A stretch of 33,499 bases of DNA from Candidatus Gemmiger excrementigallinarum (GCA_019116445.1 DXBP01000047.1:1-33499); one strand, 5' to 3'. Counted from the first letter of the stretch, positions 16,097 through 25,603 are shown. Notes: a model not told the origin generated them from the letters alone. Numbers and translations are program-made.

Positions 16097-16855
16097 ATGG
16101 ACGCCATGCAGCATATCACCGGTCTGGTGCGAAAAGCCGTACAGGACTACGAAATGATCGCCCCCGGCGACCGGGTGATGATCGGTGTTTCGGGCGGCAA
16201 AGACAGCGTTGTGCTGACAGTCGCTCTGGGGCGGCTGCGCGCCTATCTGGGGGTTCCGTTCGAGGTGCAGGCCGTCACGCTGGACCCCTGTTTTGGCGGG
16301 GTTGAAACGGATTACAGCCCGCTGGCCGAATTGTTTGCCGCCGAAAACATCCCTTATGAGGTACGCCGCACGGACATCGGTCCGGTAGTATTCGACTACC
16401 GGAAAGAGTCCAATCCCTGTGCGCTGTGCGCCAAACTGCGCCGCGGCACACTGCATACAGCTGCCCAACAGCTGGGATGCAACAAGGTCGCCCTGGGCCA
16501 TCATCTGGATGATGCCGTGGAAACGTTTTACATGAACCTTTGGCGGGAGGGCCGCATTGGCTGTTTTTCGCCGGTCACCTATCTTTCCCGCCGGGATCTG
16601 ACTATGATCCGTCCCCTGCTGCTGGCCACCGAAAGCGAAGTTACGTCGGCCGTCAAACGAGCAGGACTGCCTGTCATCAAAAGCCGCTGCCCTGCGGATG
16701 GCGTGACTACCCGGGAAGAAACCAAACAGTTTGTCCGTGAATTCAGCCGCAAAGATCCGGCATTCCGTCAAAAAACGCTGCACGCCCTGCAGGAAAGCGG
16801 CATCGACGGCTGGAAGCCACTGCATACCGGCCGTAAGAAGGAGTGGGCCAAATGA
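16097..16855 (+). CDS. ttcA: TtcA-family tRNA thiolation enzyme (PP-loop ATPase)
   Basis: 252 residues. The PP-loop SGGKDS (32-37) adenylates the target base. Cys108-x-x-Cys111 (PCALC) plus Cys198 (SRCPADG) match the cysteine pattern of TtcA, which holds an iron-sulfur cluster and makes 2-thiocytidine at tRNA position 32. The conserved GHHLDDAVETF follows the CxxC. The related TilS lysidine synthetase lacks this cysteine set, so TtcA-type is preferred; the exact modified base is not proven. AAAGGAGG lies 7 bp before the ATG. It overlaps alr by 4 bp. Confidence 0.82.
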   Translation: MDAMQHITGLVRKAVQDYEMIAPGDRVMIGVSGGKDSVVLTVALGRLRAYLGVPFEVQAVTLDPCFGGVETDYSPLAELFAAENIPYEVRRTDIGPVVFDYRKESNPCALCAKLRRGTLHTAAQQLGCNKVALGHHLDDAVETFYMNLWREGRIGCFSPVTYLSRRDLTMIRPLLLATESEVTSAVKRAGLPVIKSRCPADGVTTREETKQFVREFSRKDPAFRQKTLHALQESGIDGWKPLHTGRKKEWAK

Positions 16856-18039
16856 ACGATCCGATACTGGAAAAACATTGCTGGGCAGAGATCAATCTGG
16901 ATGCTCTGCGCCATAATTTTACCTTTATCAAGCGTACCATCGGCGGGCCGGTATGCGCCGTTGTGAAAGCAGACGCTTACGGCCATGGCGACATTGTGGT
17001 GGCCCGTGTTTTACAAGAAGAAGGTGCGGCCGCTTTTGCGGTGAGCTGCCTGGCCGAAGCCAAACGGCTGCGCCGGCATGATATTAACGTGCCGGTGTTG
17101 ATTCTGGGCTATGCCGACCCGTCCGAAGCCGCCGCACTGGCCCAGGAGGATATTGCCACAGCCTGCTTCTCCACGGAATATGCCAAAGCGCTCTCCGCGG
17201 CCGCTGTGGCTGCCGGCGTCAAGGTGAAAGTGCATCTGAAAATCGACACCGGCATGGGGCGTATCGGATTTGCCGCTCAAAGCGGGTGGCAGGCTGTGGT
17301 GCAGGAACTGGAATCGCTGTACAGGCTGCCGGGCCTTGACATTTGCGGCATCTTCCAGCATTTTGCCGTGGCGGACAGTCTGGAACCCGATGCACAGACC
17401 TACACCGATCACCAGTATGCCTTGTTCCGCAAGGTGGTGGAGCAGCTGCAGGCGGATGGCTACGAAACCGGCACCGTGCATTGTGCCAACTCTGCTGCCC
17501 AACTGCGCCACCCGGAATGGCGCAACGATATGACCCGCGCGGGGATCATTCTTTACGGTCTGGACCCCAGCGACGAACTGCACTTCCCGGTATTGCAGCC
17601 CGTTATGACATTGAAATGTATCGTGACGTTTGTGAAGGACCTGCTGCCCGGCCAGAGTGTGAGTTACGGGCGTACCTTTACCGCACAGTCGCCCATGCGG
17701 GTGGCAACGGTTTGTGTGGGATATGCCGACGGGTACCCCCGGATGCTGTCCGGCACCCAGGGGCAGGGATTGATGATGGTCAACGGCCGTCCTGCGCCGG
17801 TTCTGGGCCGCGTTTGCATGGATCAGGCCCTGCTGGACGTGACAAACATCCCCGGGGTGCACATGGGCGATGAAGTGACTGTCTTCGGCCCCGGCGCACC
17901 GGACACCGCCGACACCATTGCCCGAAAAACCGATACCATCTCCTACGAGATCGTGTGCGGAATTGCCCGCCGCGTCCCGCGTGTGTATATGGAGAACGGA
18001 AAAATCTGCAAGATCTGGAACGATTTGGAGGAAAATTGA
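16852..18039 (+). CDS. alr: Alanine racemase
   Basis: Converts L- to D-alanine for peptidoglycan; cytoplasmic PLP enzyme. 395 residues, the usual size. PLP-binding Lys39 is in [11 protein letters not shown], the second catalytic base Tyr272 is in SVSYGRTF, and GMGRIGF plus RVCMDQ(A)LLDVT are typical of the family. The start at 16852 gives an ATGA overlap with ttcA and has AAGGAG about 9 bp upstream; the in-frame ATG at 16843 lies too close to that site. Its stop overlaps the lepA start by one base, so the three genes are coupled. Confidence 0.97.
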   Translation: MNDPILEKHCWAEINLDALRHNFTFIKRTIGGPVCAVVKADAYGHGDIVVARVLQEEGAAAFAVSCLAEAKRLRRHDINVPVLILGYADPSEAAALAQEDIATACFSTEYAKALSAAAVAAGVKVKVHLKIDTGMGRIGFAAQSGWQAVVQELESLYRLPGLDICGIFQHFAVADSLEPDAQTYTDHQYALFRKVVEQLQADGYETGTVHCANSAAQLRHPEWRNDMTRAGIILYGLDPSDELHFPVLQPVMTLKCIVTFVKDLLPGQSVSYGRTFTAQSPMRVATVCVGYADGYPRMLSGTQGQGLMMVNGRPAPVLGRVCMDQALLDVTNIPGVHMGDEVTVFGPGAPDTADTIARKTDTISYEIVCGIARRVPRVYMENGKICKIWNDLEEN

Positions 18040-19847
18040 TGGCTCGCGATACGATCCGCAACTTTTGCATTATCGCCCACATCGACCACGGCAAGTCCAC
18101 CTTGTCTGACCGTATGCTGGAGCTGACCGACAGCGTTGACAAGCGCACCATGACCGACCAGGTCCTGGACGACATGGACATTGAAAAAGAACGCGGTATC
18201 ACCATCAAGGCCCGTGCCGTGACCATGCGTTACAAAGCCGACGACGGCAACACCTACGAGTTGAACCTTATTGATACCCCAGGCCATGTGGACTTCCAAT
18301 ATGAAGTCAGCCGCAGTCTGGCTGCCTGCGAGGGTGCTGTGCTGGTGGTGGACGCCAGCCAGGGCGTGGAGGCCCAGACCCTGGCCAACTGCTATCTGGC
18401 ACTGGACCATAACCTGGAAGTAGTGCCCATCCTCAACAAGATCGACCTGCCCAGCGCTGACCCCGACACGGTAGCCAAGGAAGTGGAGGACGTGATCGGT
18501 CTGCCCTGTATGGAGGCCCCCCGGGTATCGGCCAAGCTGGGCGTAGGCGTGAAAGACGTGCTGGAATGTGTGGTCAACCAGATCCCTGCCCCCACCGGTG
18601 ATGCGGACAAGCCCCTGAAGGCTCTGATTTTCGATTCCATTTACGACAGTTACAAAGGCGTCATTGTTTATGTGCGTGTGTTTGAAGGCTCGGTAAAGCC
18701 CGGTGATACCATCCGGCTGATGAGCACCGGCGCCGAGTTCCAGCTGGTGGAAGTGGGCCACATGGGCGCTACCAGCCTGACGCCCTGTGAAAAGCTGGAA
18801 GCCGGCGAGGTCGGATACCTGACGGCCAGCATCAAGACTGTGCGGGATACCCGTGTGGGCGATACCGTAACGTTGGCTTCCAACCCCACGCCGGAACCGC
18901 TGCCCGGTTTCCGCACCGTAACGCCCATGGTGTTCTGCGGCATCTACCCCGCCGACGGCGCCGATTATCCCGACCTGAAAGACGCACTGGAAAAGCTGCA
19001 GCTGAACGACGCCTCTCTGAGCTTTGAGCCGGAAACCAGTGCTGCCCTGGGTTTTGGTTTCCGTTGCGGTTTCCTGGGGCTTTTGCACATGGAAATCATC
19101 ACCGAGCGTCTGGAGCGGGAGTTTGACCTGGATCTGATCACCACTACGCCCGGTGTTCAGTATCGCCTGACGCTGACCGACGGCACCGTGGAGATCATCG
19201 ACAATCCTGCCGCCTACCCGGACCCCACCCGCATCGTCAAGCAGGAGGAGCCCTTTGTCAATGCCCACATTTACACCCCCAACGACTATGTGGGACCGCT
19301 GATGGATCTGTGTCAGGCCAAGCGCGGTGTGCTCATCGACATGAAATACATGGACGAAACCCGTGTGGACCTGCATTATCAGTTGCCCCTGGGCGAGATC
19401 GTCTACGATTTCTTTGACGCCATCAAGTCCCGCAGCCGCGGCTATGCCAGCTACGATTATGAGTGGGAAGGCTGGCACGAGAGTAAGCTGGTACGGCTGG
19501 ACTTTTTGCTCAATGGCGATCCTGTGGATGCTCTTTCCATGATCGTATTCACCGACAACGCCTATGCCAAGGGTCGCCGCATCTGCGAAAAGTTGAAGGA
19601 GAACATCCCCCGCGCGCTGTTTGAAATTCCTATTCAGGCGGCTGTGGGTGGCAAAATCATCGCCCGAGAAACCGTCAAAGCCATGCGCAAGGACGTGTTG
19701 GCCAAATGCTACGGCGGTGACATCACCCGTAAGAAAAAGCTGCTGGAAAAGCAGAAGGAAGGCAAAAAGAAGATGCGCCAGCTGGGCAGCGTGACCCTGC
19801 CCAGCGAGGCCTTCACTGCCGTGCTGAAACTGGATTCGGATTCCTGA
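18039..19847 (+). CDS. lepA: Elongation factor 4 (LepA), ribosome-associated GTPase
   Basis: 602 residues, the normal LepA size. G1 motif AHIDHGKS (13-20), switch region [22 protein letters not shown], and G4 NKID (133-136). The LepA-specific C-terminal domain ends in [21 protein letters not shown]. It acts on translating or assembling ribosomes. The start is the ATG within TGATG at the end of alr, with GGAGGAAAA upstream; the longer frame from 17955 lies inside alr. A strong terminator follows, closing the operon. Confidence 0.98.
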   Translation: MARDTIRNFCIIAHIDHGKSTLSDRMLELTDSVDKRTMTDQVLDDMDIEKERGITIKARAVTMRYKADDGNTYELNLIDTPGHVDFQYEVSRSLAACEGAVLVVDASQGVEAQTLANCYLALDHNLEVVPILNKIDLPSADPDTVAKEVEDVIGLPCMEAPRVSAKLGVGVKDVLECVVNQIPAPTGDADKPLKALIFDSIYDSYKGVIVYVRVFEGSVKPGDTIRLMSTGAEFQLVEVGHMGATSLTPCEKLEAGEVGYLTASIKTVRDTRVGDTVTLASNPTPEPLPGFRTVTPMVFCGIYPADGADYPDLKDALEKLQLNDASLSFEPETSAALGFGFRCGFLGLLHMEIITERLEREFDLDLITTTPGVQYRLTLTDGTVEIIDNPAAYPDPTRIVKQEEPFVNAHIYTPNDYVGPLMDLCQAKRGVLIDMKYMDETRVDLHYQLPLGEIVYDFFDAIKSRSRGYASYDYEWEGWHESKLVRLDFLLNGDPVDALSMIVFTDNAYAKGRRICEKLKENIPRALFEIPIQAAVGGKIIARETVKAMRKDVLAKCYGGDITRKKKLLEKQKEGKKKMRQLGSVTLPSEAFTAVLKLDSDS

Positions 19848-19864
19848 TACGACACCAAAGAACC

Positions 19865-19903
19865 GCGCCGGTCTGTGGTAAGTTCCACAGACCGGCGCTG
19901 TTT
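19865..19903 (+). terminator. lepA terminator
   Basis: Perfect 14-bp arms, GCGCCGGTCTGTGG (19865-19878) and CCACAGACCGGCGC (19885-19898), with a 6-nt loop and then TGTTTT. Strong on the plus strand; it also lies behind the minus-strand Zn-ribbon gene but lacks a good T-run in that direction. Confidence 0.9.
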
Positions 19904-19915
19904 TATGCATATAGT

Positions 19916-20704
19916 TTACGGCTCAATATGGCACTCATTCAACGTCAGGTATTCGCCCTCGTTCACACTGATATAAGCAGAAGATTCAATATTGTCATTG
20001 GTGCGGATACTGGCAAAATCATGGCTGCTGTCGGATGCCACTTCCAGATATCTCAGACCCATGGCAGCATCTTCGTCCACCACAATTTTGTACTCCCCTG
20101 CCGGGATATTCACCCCGACTTTGAACATCCCGCTGCCGGTGGTATCGATCTGCGCTTCCGCCATGGGCACCGCATAGGCGCCGGTCATGGAAAAATAGCG
20201 GCCCTCTTCCAGCGTGACAATGGTATTGTAGCTGAAATTTGCGTTACAGAGGATGTATTCAAAATTCCCGCTGCTGTCAGACGCCACCTCCATATACCCC
20301 AGGGACCGTTCCGCAAAAACTGCGTATTCTCCCGCCGGAATATCCTTTTCCACCAGGTACATACCGCTTTCATAGTGTGTAGGTTCAGGAGATTGTGCAG
20401 GCTCGGGTTCCGCTTCCTCTACAGGTACAGAATCTGAAACCGCCGCCGATACCATTTCGGTTTCTGTACTTTCGGAACTGGCCGCTTTGTTGGTATCCGG
20501 TGAAACAGCTTTTTCCGAATCCCCTCCTGCTGCTGCCAGCAAAATCAGTACAACCACTACGCCTATGATGATCCACTTACCTTTTCCGCCCTGCTTTTTG
20601 CGGCAGTACGGGCATACTTTAGCATCTTTGGGTATTTCCATTTTGCAATGCTTGCATTGTTTATTCTGGGGACTTCCTATAGTTTCCTGCTGGTTGGTTT
20701 CCAT
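19916..20704 (-). CDS. Zinc-ribbon membrane protein with two tandem extracellular repeats
   Basis: 262 residues of unknown function. An N-terminal zinc ribbon (Cys17, 20, 31, 34; CKHCKMEIPKDAKVCPYC) precedes one membrane span (about 44-59) and a low-complexity acidic linker to about 110. Two copies of a domain of about 65 residues follow at 113-176 and 191-257. Each has the order G-M-(Y/F)-x-V, IPAGEY, EVASDSS, and a final EG(R/E)Y. With the ribbon inside, the repeats are predicted outside the cell. The start at 20704 follows AAGGAG; the longer frame to 20773 is rejected because the promoter -10 lies inside it. Confidence 0.85.
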   Translation of the reverse strand: METNQQETIGSPQNKQCKHCKMEIPKDAKVCPYCRKKQGGKGKWIIIGVVVVLILLAAAGGDSEKAVSPDTNKAASSESTETEMVSAAVSDSVPVEEAEPEPAQSPEPTHYESGMYLVEKDIPAGEYAVFAERSLGYMEVASDSSGNFEYILCNANFSYNTIVTLEEGRYFSMTGAYAVPMAEAQIDTTGSGMFKVGVNIPAGEYKIVVDEDAAMGLRYLEVASDSSHDFASIRTNDNIESSAYISVNEGEYLTLNECHIEP

Positions 20705-20744
20705 AATCGCTGCTCCTTTTTTATTTTTAGTCATCATTGGAATA

Positions 20745-20773
20745 ATATTATCATCAAAATGCGGTATCGTCAA
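20745..20773 (-). promoter_or_regulatory. Promoter of the Zn-ribbon gene
   Basis: On the minus strand, TTGACG (20773-20768), 17-bp spacer, TAATAT (20750-20745). A 10-bp perfect palindrome, ATAATATTAT at 20742-20751, covers the -10 and could be a regulator site for the divergently encoded XRE protein. Confidence 0.75.
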
Positions 20774-20812
20774 TAGAAATTACTCATCTTTAGACTAAAA
20801 CGAGGGAGCCGC

Positions 20813-21058
20813 ATGAAGATCTATCGCCCAAACGACCGTTGCAACATCGTAGGAGAGCAGGTGCGTCTGCTCCGAAAAAAAGCAGGTCTTTCCCAAGAGG
20901 AACTGGCCGCCAAAATTCAGCTGGCCGGGCTGGACATGAGCCAAAAAGCCGTCAGCCGCATCGAAACCGGCAGCCGCGTGGTGCCGGACTACGAGCTATT
21001 GTATCTTTGCCGTGCCCTGCACGTGCCTCTGGATGTCCTGTTGCCGGAAATCCAATAA
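20813..21058 (+). CDS. Small XRE-family DNA-binding regulator
   Basis: 81 residues, almost entirely one helix-turn-helix domain: VRLLRKKAGLSQEELAAKIQ, then the recognition helix MSQKAVSRIETGSR and YELLYLCRALHVPLDVLLPE. No effector or dimer domain follows. GAGGGAG lies just upstream of the ATG. It is divergent from the Zn-ribbon membrane gene across 108 bp and may control it, itself, or both; that is inference from position. No convincing plus-strand promoter was found. Confidence 0.9.
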   Translation: MKIYRPNDRCNIVGEQVRLLRKKAGLSQEELAAKIQLAGLDMSQKAVSRIETGSRVVPDYELLYLCRALHVPLDVLLPEIQ

Positions 21059-21069
21059 GTGGACATATA

Positions 21070-21107
21070 AAAACGGGAGGACCGTGTGTATACGGTCCTC
21101 CCGTTTT
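21070..21107. terminator. Bidirectional terminator between the XRE gene and fucO
   Basis: Perfect 16-bp arms, AAAACGGGAGGACCGT (21070-21085) and ACGGTCCTCCCGTTTT (21092-21107), with a 6-nt loop. An A-run on the left and a T-run on the right serve both converging genes. Confidence 0.92.
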
Positions 21108-21123
21108 GTGCAGCGTGCGATGC

Positions 21124-22272
21124 TTACAGCAGGCTGCGGTAGAGTTCCTTGATTTCCTCCACGCTGGTGTCACGGGGGTTGCCCGGGCAGCAGGCATCGG
21201 CGAAGGCGGACTCAGCCAGGAACTGCACGTCCTCTTCTTTCAGGATGCCCTTCAGGTCGGCAGGGATGCCCACGTCGGCGCTCAGCTGCTTCACGGCAGC
21301 GATGGTGGCATCCGCGGCCTCAGCCTCGGTCATGGCGTCGATGCCTTCCACACCTATGGCCTTGCCCACAGCGCGGTAACGGGCGCCGGCTACGCTCTTG
21401 TTATATTCCAGGCCGGTAGGCAGAATAATGGCGCAGGCCACACCGTGAGGGGTATCATACAGAGCGGACAGACCATGGGCCATGCTGTGCACAATGCCCA
21501 GACCTACGTTGGAGAAGCCCATACCGGCAATGTACTGGCCCAGGGCCATGCCCTCGCGGCCTTCCGGCGTATTCTGGACGGCGCCGCGCAGGTTTTCGGA
21601 AATCAGGCGGATGGCTTCCAGATGGAACATATCGGAGATGGTGCAGGCGCCCTTGGTGATGTAGCCCTCAATGGCGTGGGTCAGGGCGTCCATGCCGGTA
21701 GCGGCGGTCAGTCCCTTGGGCATGGAGTCCATCATATCGGGGTCAACAACGGCCACCTCGGGGATGTCGTTGGTGTCCACGCAGACGAATTTGCGGCGCT
21801 TCTCCACATCAGTGATCACGTAGTTGATGGTGACTTCGGCAGCGGTGCCGGCGGTGGTGGGCACGGCGATAGTGAACACAGCGTGCTTCTTGGTGGGGGC
21901 TACGCCCTCCAGGCTGCGTACATCGGCAAATTCCGGGTTGTTGATGATGATGCCGATGGCTTTGGCGGTGTCCATGGAAGAGCCGCCGCCGATGGTCACG
22001 ATGCAGTCCGCTTCGGCAGCCTTAAAGGCAGCTACTCCGTCCTGGACGTTCTGGATGGTGGGGTTGGGCTTGATGTCGCTGTAGAGGGCATAGGCAAAGT
22101 TTGCGGCATCCAGCAGGTCGGTGACCTTCTTGGTGACACCGAACTTGACCAGGTCGGGGTCAGAGCAGACAAAGGCTTTCTTGTAGCCGCGGCCGGTCAG
22201 TTCCGGTACGATGTTTTCGATGGCGCCGTGGCCATGGTAGGAAATGGTGTTCAGAACAATGCGATTTACCAT
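21124..22272 (-). CDS. fucO: Lactaldehyde reductase / iron-containing alcohol dehydrogenase
   Basis: 382 residues, very close in pattern to FucO, which reduces L-lactaldehyde to 1,2-propanediol in fucose and rhamnose fermentation. NAD site: IGGGSSMDTAKAIG. Shared stretch: NNPEFADVRSLEG. Metal ligands Asp195, His199 (DALTHAIEGY), His262 (VHSMAH) and His276 (DTPHG) all appear present. GAAGGAG lies just upstream of the start. No fucose or rhamnose genes lie next to it, so a general alcohol dehydrogenase role (ethanol, propanediol) remains possible. Confidence 0.9.
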   Translation of the reverse strand: MVNRIVLNTISYHGHGAIENIVPELTGRGYKKAFVCSDPDLVKFGVTKKVTDLLDAANFAYALYSDIKPNPTIQNVQDGVAAFKAAEADCIVTIGGGSSMDTAKAIGIIINNPEFADVRSLEGVAPTKKHAVFTIAVPTTAGTAAEVTINYVITDVEKRRKFVCVDTNDIPEVAVVDPDMMDSMPKGLTAATGMDALTHAIEGYITKGACTISDMFHLEAIRLISENLRGAVQNTPEGREGMALGQYIAGMGFSNVGLGIVHSMAHGLSALYDTPHGVACAIILPTGLEYNKSVAGARYRAVGKAIGVEGIDAMTEAEAADATIAAVKQLSADVGIPADLKGILKEEDVQFLAESAFADACCPGNPRDTSVEEIKELYRSLL

Positions 22273-22311
22273 AACAGTTTTCTCCTTCAGGTATGCATTT
22301 TTTGGACGAAT

Positions 22312-22340
22312 ACAATAAAATCCCTATTGAATTTCGCCAA
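22312..22340 (-). promoter_or_regulatory. Candidate fucO promoter
   Basis: On the minus strand, TTGGCG (22340-22335), 17-bp spacer, TATTGT (22317-22312), placed about 40 bp from the start codon. Confidence 0.55.
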
Positions 22341-22404
22341 TTTCTGTCCATATTGTACGCCTTTGTAACCGCTTTGTAAAGCCTTGTTTTTCCCGGGGCG
22401 CCCC

Positions 22405-22433
22405 TTGCCATTTTATACGAAGTAGTGTACAAT
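22405..22433 (+). promoter_or_regulatory. glnS promoter
   Basis: TTGCCA (22405-22410), 17-bp spacer, TACAAT (22428-22433), about 30 bp upstream of the glnS start. Confidence 0.7.
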
Positions 22434-22464
22434 AAAGAAACACTAAAAATTTGGGGTGCGATTT

Positions 22465-24126
22465 ATGGCAGAAGAAAAATTTTCCAACTTTTTGACGGAT
22501 ATCATCGATGCCGACCTTGCCGAAGGCAAGGTCGATACCGTGCATACCCGTTTTCCGCCGGAGCCCAACGGATATCTGCATATCGGTTCGGCCAAGGCCA
22601 TTTTCATCAACTACACCATCGCCAAACATTACGGCGGCCAGTTCAATCTGCGCTTTGATGATACCAACCCGGCCCGCGAAGGCGACGAGTATGTGCAGAG
22701 CATTCTGCAGGACCTGCACTGGCTGGGAGCCGATCCCAACGGCGGCATTTTCTACGGCAGCGACTATTTCGAGCGTTGCTATGAATATGCTGAGCAGCTG
22801 ATCCGGGAAGGCAAAGCCTACGTGGACGATCTGACCCGCGAAGAAATGCAGGAATACCGCGGCAACGACGCTGGCAAGCCCAGCCGTCCCAGCCCCTACC
22901 GCGACCGCACACCGGAAGAAAACCTGGACCTGTTCCGCCGCATGCGTGCCGGTGAATTTGCCGATGGCGAAAAGACCCTGCGCGCCAAGATCGATCTGGC
23001 CAGCCCCAACATGAATATGCGCGATCCGGCCATCTACCGTATCAAGCACGTTGCTCACCATCGTCAGGGCGACAAATGGTGCATCTATCCGTTGTACGAC
23101 TTCGCTCATCCCATCCAGGACGCCATCGAGGGCATCACCTTCAGCCTGTGCAGCCTGGAATTTGAGAACCATCGCCCGCTGTACGACTGGGTGGTGCGGA
23201 ATCTGTTCGGCACCGAGTTCCCCAAGCAGCGCGAATTTGCCCGCCTGAATGTGACCAATACCGTCATGAGCAAGCGCTATCTCCGCGAGTTGGTGGAAAA
23301 GAACATCGTGGACGGCTGGGATGATCCCCGTATGCCCACCCTGAGCGGTCTGCGCCGCCGCGGCTACACCCCCACCAGCATCTTCACCTTCGTAAAGGAA
23401 GCCGGCATCTCCAAGGCAGACAGTCTGGTGGATATGCGCCAGCTGGAAGCTGTGCTCCGCGCCGAGCTGGAACTGAATGCCCAACGCCGTGTGGCCGTGC
23501 TGGACCCGGTCAAGCTGGTGATTGACAACTACCCTGCCGACAGCTGCGAATATTTCGATCTGCCCAACAACCCGAACCGTGATGCCAACGATTCCACCAC
23601 CCGTAAGGTTGCTTTCACCAAGGAAGTTTGGATCGACCGCAGCGACTTCTTTGAGGTGCCGCCGCCGAAGTTCAAGCGCCTGACCCTGGGCAGCGAAGTA
23701 CGCCTGATGGGTGCCTATCTGGTGCGCTGCACCGGCGTGGACAAGGACGATGCCGGCAACATCACGGCCATCCATGCAGAGGCGGATCTGGAAACCCGCA
23801 ACGGCAACCCCGCCGATGGCCGCAAAGTTCGCGGCACCATCCACTGGGTCAGCTGCGAGCACTGCGTAGAAGCAGAAGTTCGCCTGTACGACAAGCTGTT
23901 TACCGAGGCCAATATGAACAGCATCCCCGATGATGCCGACTTTAAGGATTACCTGAATCCTGACAGTGTTTCGGTGATTTCTCACGCCAAGCTGGAGGAA
24001 AGCCTGCGCGACGCCAAACCTGGCGAGCGTTTCCAGTTCGTGCGTACCGGCTACTTTACGCCGGACAGCAAGCACCCCGGCGTTTACAACCGCATTGTGA
24101 CGCTGAAGGACAGCTTCAAACTGTAA
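22465..24126 (+). CDS. glnS: Glutaminyl-tRNA synthetase
   Basis: Charges tRNA-Gln with glutamine. 553 residues, similar to E. coli GlnRS. Class I signatures: PPEPNGYLHIGSAKAI, where the HIGH motif reads HIGS (39-42), and the KMSKS-type loop VMSKR. DTNPAREGDEYVQSI and the C-terminal beta-barrel anticodon domain are also typical. GlnRS rather than GluRS is indicated by the NGYLHIG block and the long beta-barrel end. The start at 22465 has a weak GGGGT about 8 bp upstream. It has its own promoter and terminator. Confidence 0.95.
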   Translation: MAEEKFSNFLTDIIDADLAEGKVDTVHTRFPPEPNGYLHIGSAKAIFINYTIAKHYGGQFNLRFDDTNPAREGDEYVQSILQDLHWLGADPNGGIFYGSDYFERCYEYAEQLIREGKAYVDDLTREEMQEYRGNDAGKPSRPSPYRDRTPEENLDLFRRMRAGEFADGEKTLRAKIDLASPNMNMRDPAIYRIKHVAHHRQGDKWCIYPLYDFAHPIQDAIEGITFSLCSLEFENHRPLYDWVVRNLFGTEFPKQREFARLNVTNTVMSKRYLRELVEKNIVDGWDDPRMPTLSGLRRRGYTPTSIFTFVKEAGISKADSLVDMRQLEAVLRAELELNAQRRVAVLDPVKLVIDNYPADSCEYFDLPNNPNRDANDSTTRKVAFTKEVWIDRSDFFEVPPPKFKRLTLGSEVRLMGAYLVRCTGVDKDDAGNITAIHAEADLETRNGNPADGRKVRGTIHWVSCEHCVEAEVRLYDKLFTEANMNSIPDDADFKDYLNPDSVSVISHAKLEESLRDAKPGERFQFVRTGYFTPDSKHPGVYNRIVTLKDSFKL

Positions 24127-24134
24127 TCCATACA

Positions 24135-24166
24135 AAAAAGACCGACGCAGAAGCGTCGGTCTTTTT
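24135..24166. terminator. Bidirectional terminator between glnS and the MATE gene
   Basis: Perfect 14-bp arms, AAAAAGACCGACGC (24135-24148) and GCGTCGGTCTTTTT (24153-24166), with a 4-nt loop AGAA. Confidence 0.92.
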
Positions 24167-24180
24167 CTTTTGCCTGTAGA

Positions 24181-25545
24181 TCAGGCTCCATGGCGGGCCG
24201 CAATGCAGCGGCGCAGCCAGCCGCCCTTTTTGTAATAGATCACAAACAGTAAAGAGGCCAGAATCCAGGTGATGGGATAACTCAGCTCCACTGTGGCCAC
24301 CGAGTGCCACACCGGTACGGCCGTAACCAGCCACAGAATACGCAGTCCGCAGACACAGAACACCGTGATCAGTGTGGGGACCCGCACATCACCGCAGCCG
24401 CGCAGCGCGCCGGACAAAATTTCAATACACACATAGGTCACGTAAGCCGGAACCAGTACGTGCATCATCTCAATACCCACAGCAATCACTTCGGGGTCCT
24501 GGCTGAACAGACGGAGCAGCGGCCCTGCCGCGAAATAAAACACAACACTGATACACAGCGTGACGCCCGCGGCCATGCCCAGGCAGATACGGGTGCCGCG
24601 GCGTACACGGTCATATTGCCGGGCACCGAAATTCTGCCCGGCAAAGGTGGTAATAGCAATGCCCAGGGAGTTGATGGTCATCCAGAAGATAAAGTCGATT
24701 TTGCCGTAGACACCCCAGGCCGCAATGGTATCTGTGCCGAAGCCGTTCATGCAGCTTTGAATCATCATGTTGCTGACATTGTACAGCGCGCTTTGGGCCG
24801 CCGCCGGGATGCCAATGGTACAGATCGCCACAAGAATATCCCGCTGCATCCGCATCTTGGCCGCCGACAGGTGCCAGGGCATTCCCTGGGAGCCAGCCAG
24901 GCAGCGCAGCGTCAGCACCGCACTGGCGACCTGACTGATCACCGTTGCCAGGGCCGCCCCCGCGACACCCCAGTGGAATACCGCAATAAACACCACGTCC
25001 AACACGATATTGACCAGGGAGGCCACAATCAGGAAGTAAAGCGGCCGTTTGGAATCGCCGGCCGCACGCAGGATGTTGGTACCCATGTTATAGAGTATCT
25101 GCGGGATCATACCCAGAAAATAGATGCGCAGATAAAGAGCGGCGTCCCCCAGAATTTCTTCGGGCGTCCCCATCAGACGAAGCACCGGTTCCGCCGTAAG
25201 CAGGCCTACCACCGTAAGCAGTGCGCCGATCACAACGCTGAATACCAGCGCCGTGTGAACCTGGCGGTCTACCGCATCCACATCCCGGGCGCCGTAACTT
25301 TGTGCCACTACTACGCCAGCACCGCTGCAAAGCCCTACAAACAGGCCTACCAGCAGGTTGACGAAGGCGCCCGTGGCCCCTACGGCGGCCAGCGCATTGG
25401 TCCCGACGAAGTTGCCGACGATCAGGGTGTCGGCGGTGTTGTACAGCTGCTGGAACAGCGTGCCGAACCAGATGGGCAGAAAGAAAACCAGCAGCTGGCG
25501 GGGAATGCTGCCGGTCAGGATGTCCGTTTGTTTGACAGTACGCAT
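24181..25545 (-). CDS. MATE-family multidrug/sodium antiporter
   Basis: 454 residues with twelve predicted membrane spans in two halves, the normal MATE layout. Signature stretches: PIWFGTLFQQLYNTADTLIVGNFVG, GLCSGAGVVVAQSYGARD, NILRAAGDSKRPLY, and the second-half counterpart AGQNFGARQYDRVRRG with GALRGCGDVRVPT. It probably exports cationic compounds or metabolites using a Na+ or H+ gradient; the substrate is unknown. The nearest strong ribosome site (AGGAG) is 17 bp from the ATG, so translation may be weak. Its promoter overlaps that of the divergent LRR gene. Confidence 0.93.
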   Translation of the reverse strand: MRTVKQTDILTGSIPRQLLVFFLPIWFGTLFQQLYNTADTLIVGNFVGTNALAAVGATGAFVNLLVGLFVGLCSGAGVVVAQSYGARDVDAVDRQVHTALVFSVVIGALLTVVGLLTAEPVLRLMGTPEEILGDAALYLRIYFLGMIPQILYNMGTNILRAAGDSKRPLYFLIVASLVNIVLDVVFIAVFHWGVAGAALATVISQVASAVLTLRCLAGSQGMPWHLSAAKMRMQRDILVAICTIGIPAAAQSALYNVSNMMIQSCMNGFGTDTIAAWGVYGKIDFIFWMTINSLGIAITTFAGQNFGARQYDRVRRGTRICLGMAAGVTLCISVVFYFAAGPLLRLFSQDPEVIAVGIEMMHVLVPAYVTYVCIEILSGALRGCGDVRVPTLITVFCVCGLRILWLVTAVPVWHSVATVELSYPITWILASLLFVIYYKKGGWLRRCIAARHGA

Positions 25546-25574
25546 AATAAAACCTGTTTTTCTCCTCTTTTGTA

Positions 25575-25603
25575 TTCCTTGCGCACCTATTTTATGCTAT
25601 AAT
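25575..25603 (+). promoter_or_regulatory. Promoter of the LRR/VWA/MoxR cassette
   Basis: TATAAT (25598-25603), preceded by TGC (extended -10); the -35 position, TTCCTT (25575-25580), is weak. The -10 lies inside the spacer of the MATE promoter, so polymerase can occupy only one at a time. Confidence 0.65.

Noticed and set aside
17943-19910. 655-residue open frame on the minus strand opposite lepA
   Set aside because: Antisense shadow of lepA with no domain; it starts at the lepA terminator.
20839-22368. 509-residue open frame on the plus strand over the XRE gene and fucO
   Set aside because: Crosses the XRE gene in another frame and runs antisense to fucO; Gly/His-rich, no motif.
22324-24135. 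603-residue open frame on the minus strand opposite glnS
   Set aside because: Antisense shadow; glnS has class I synthetase motifs on the plus strand.
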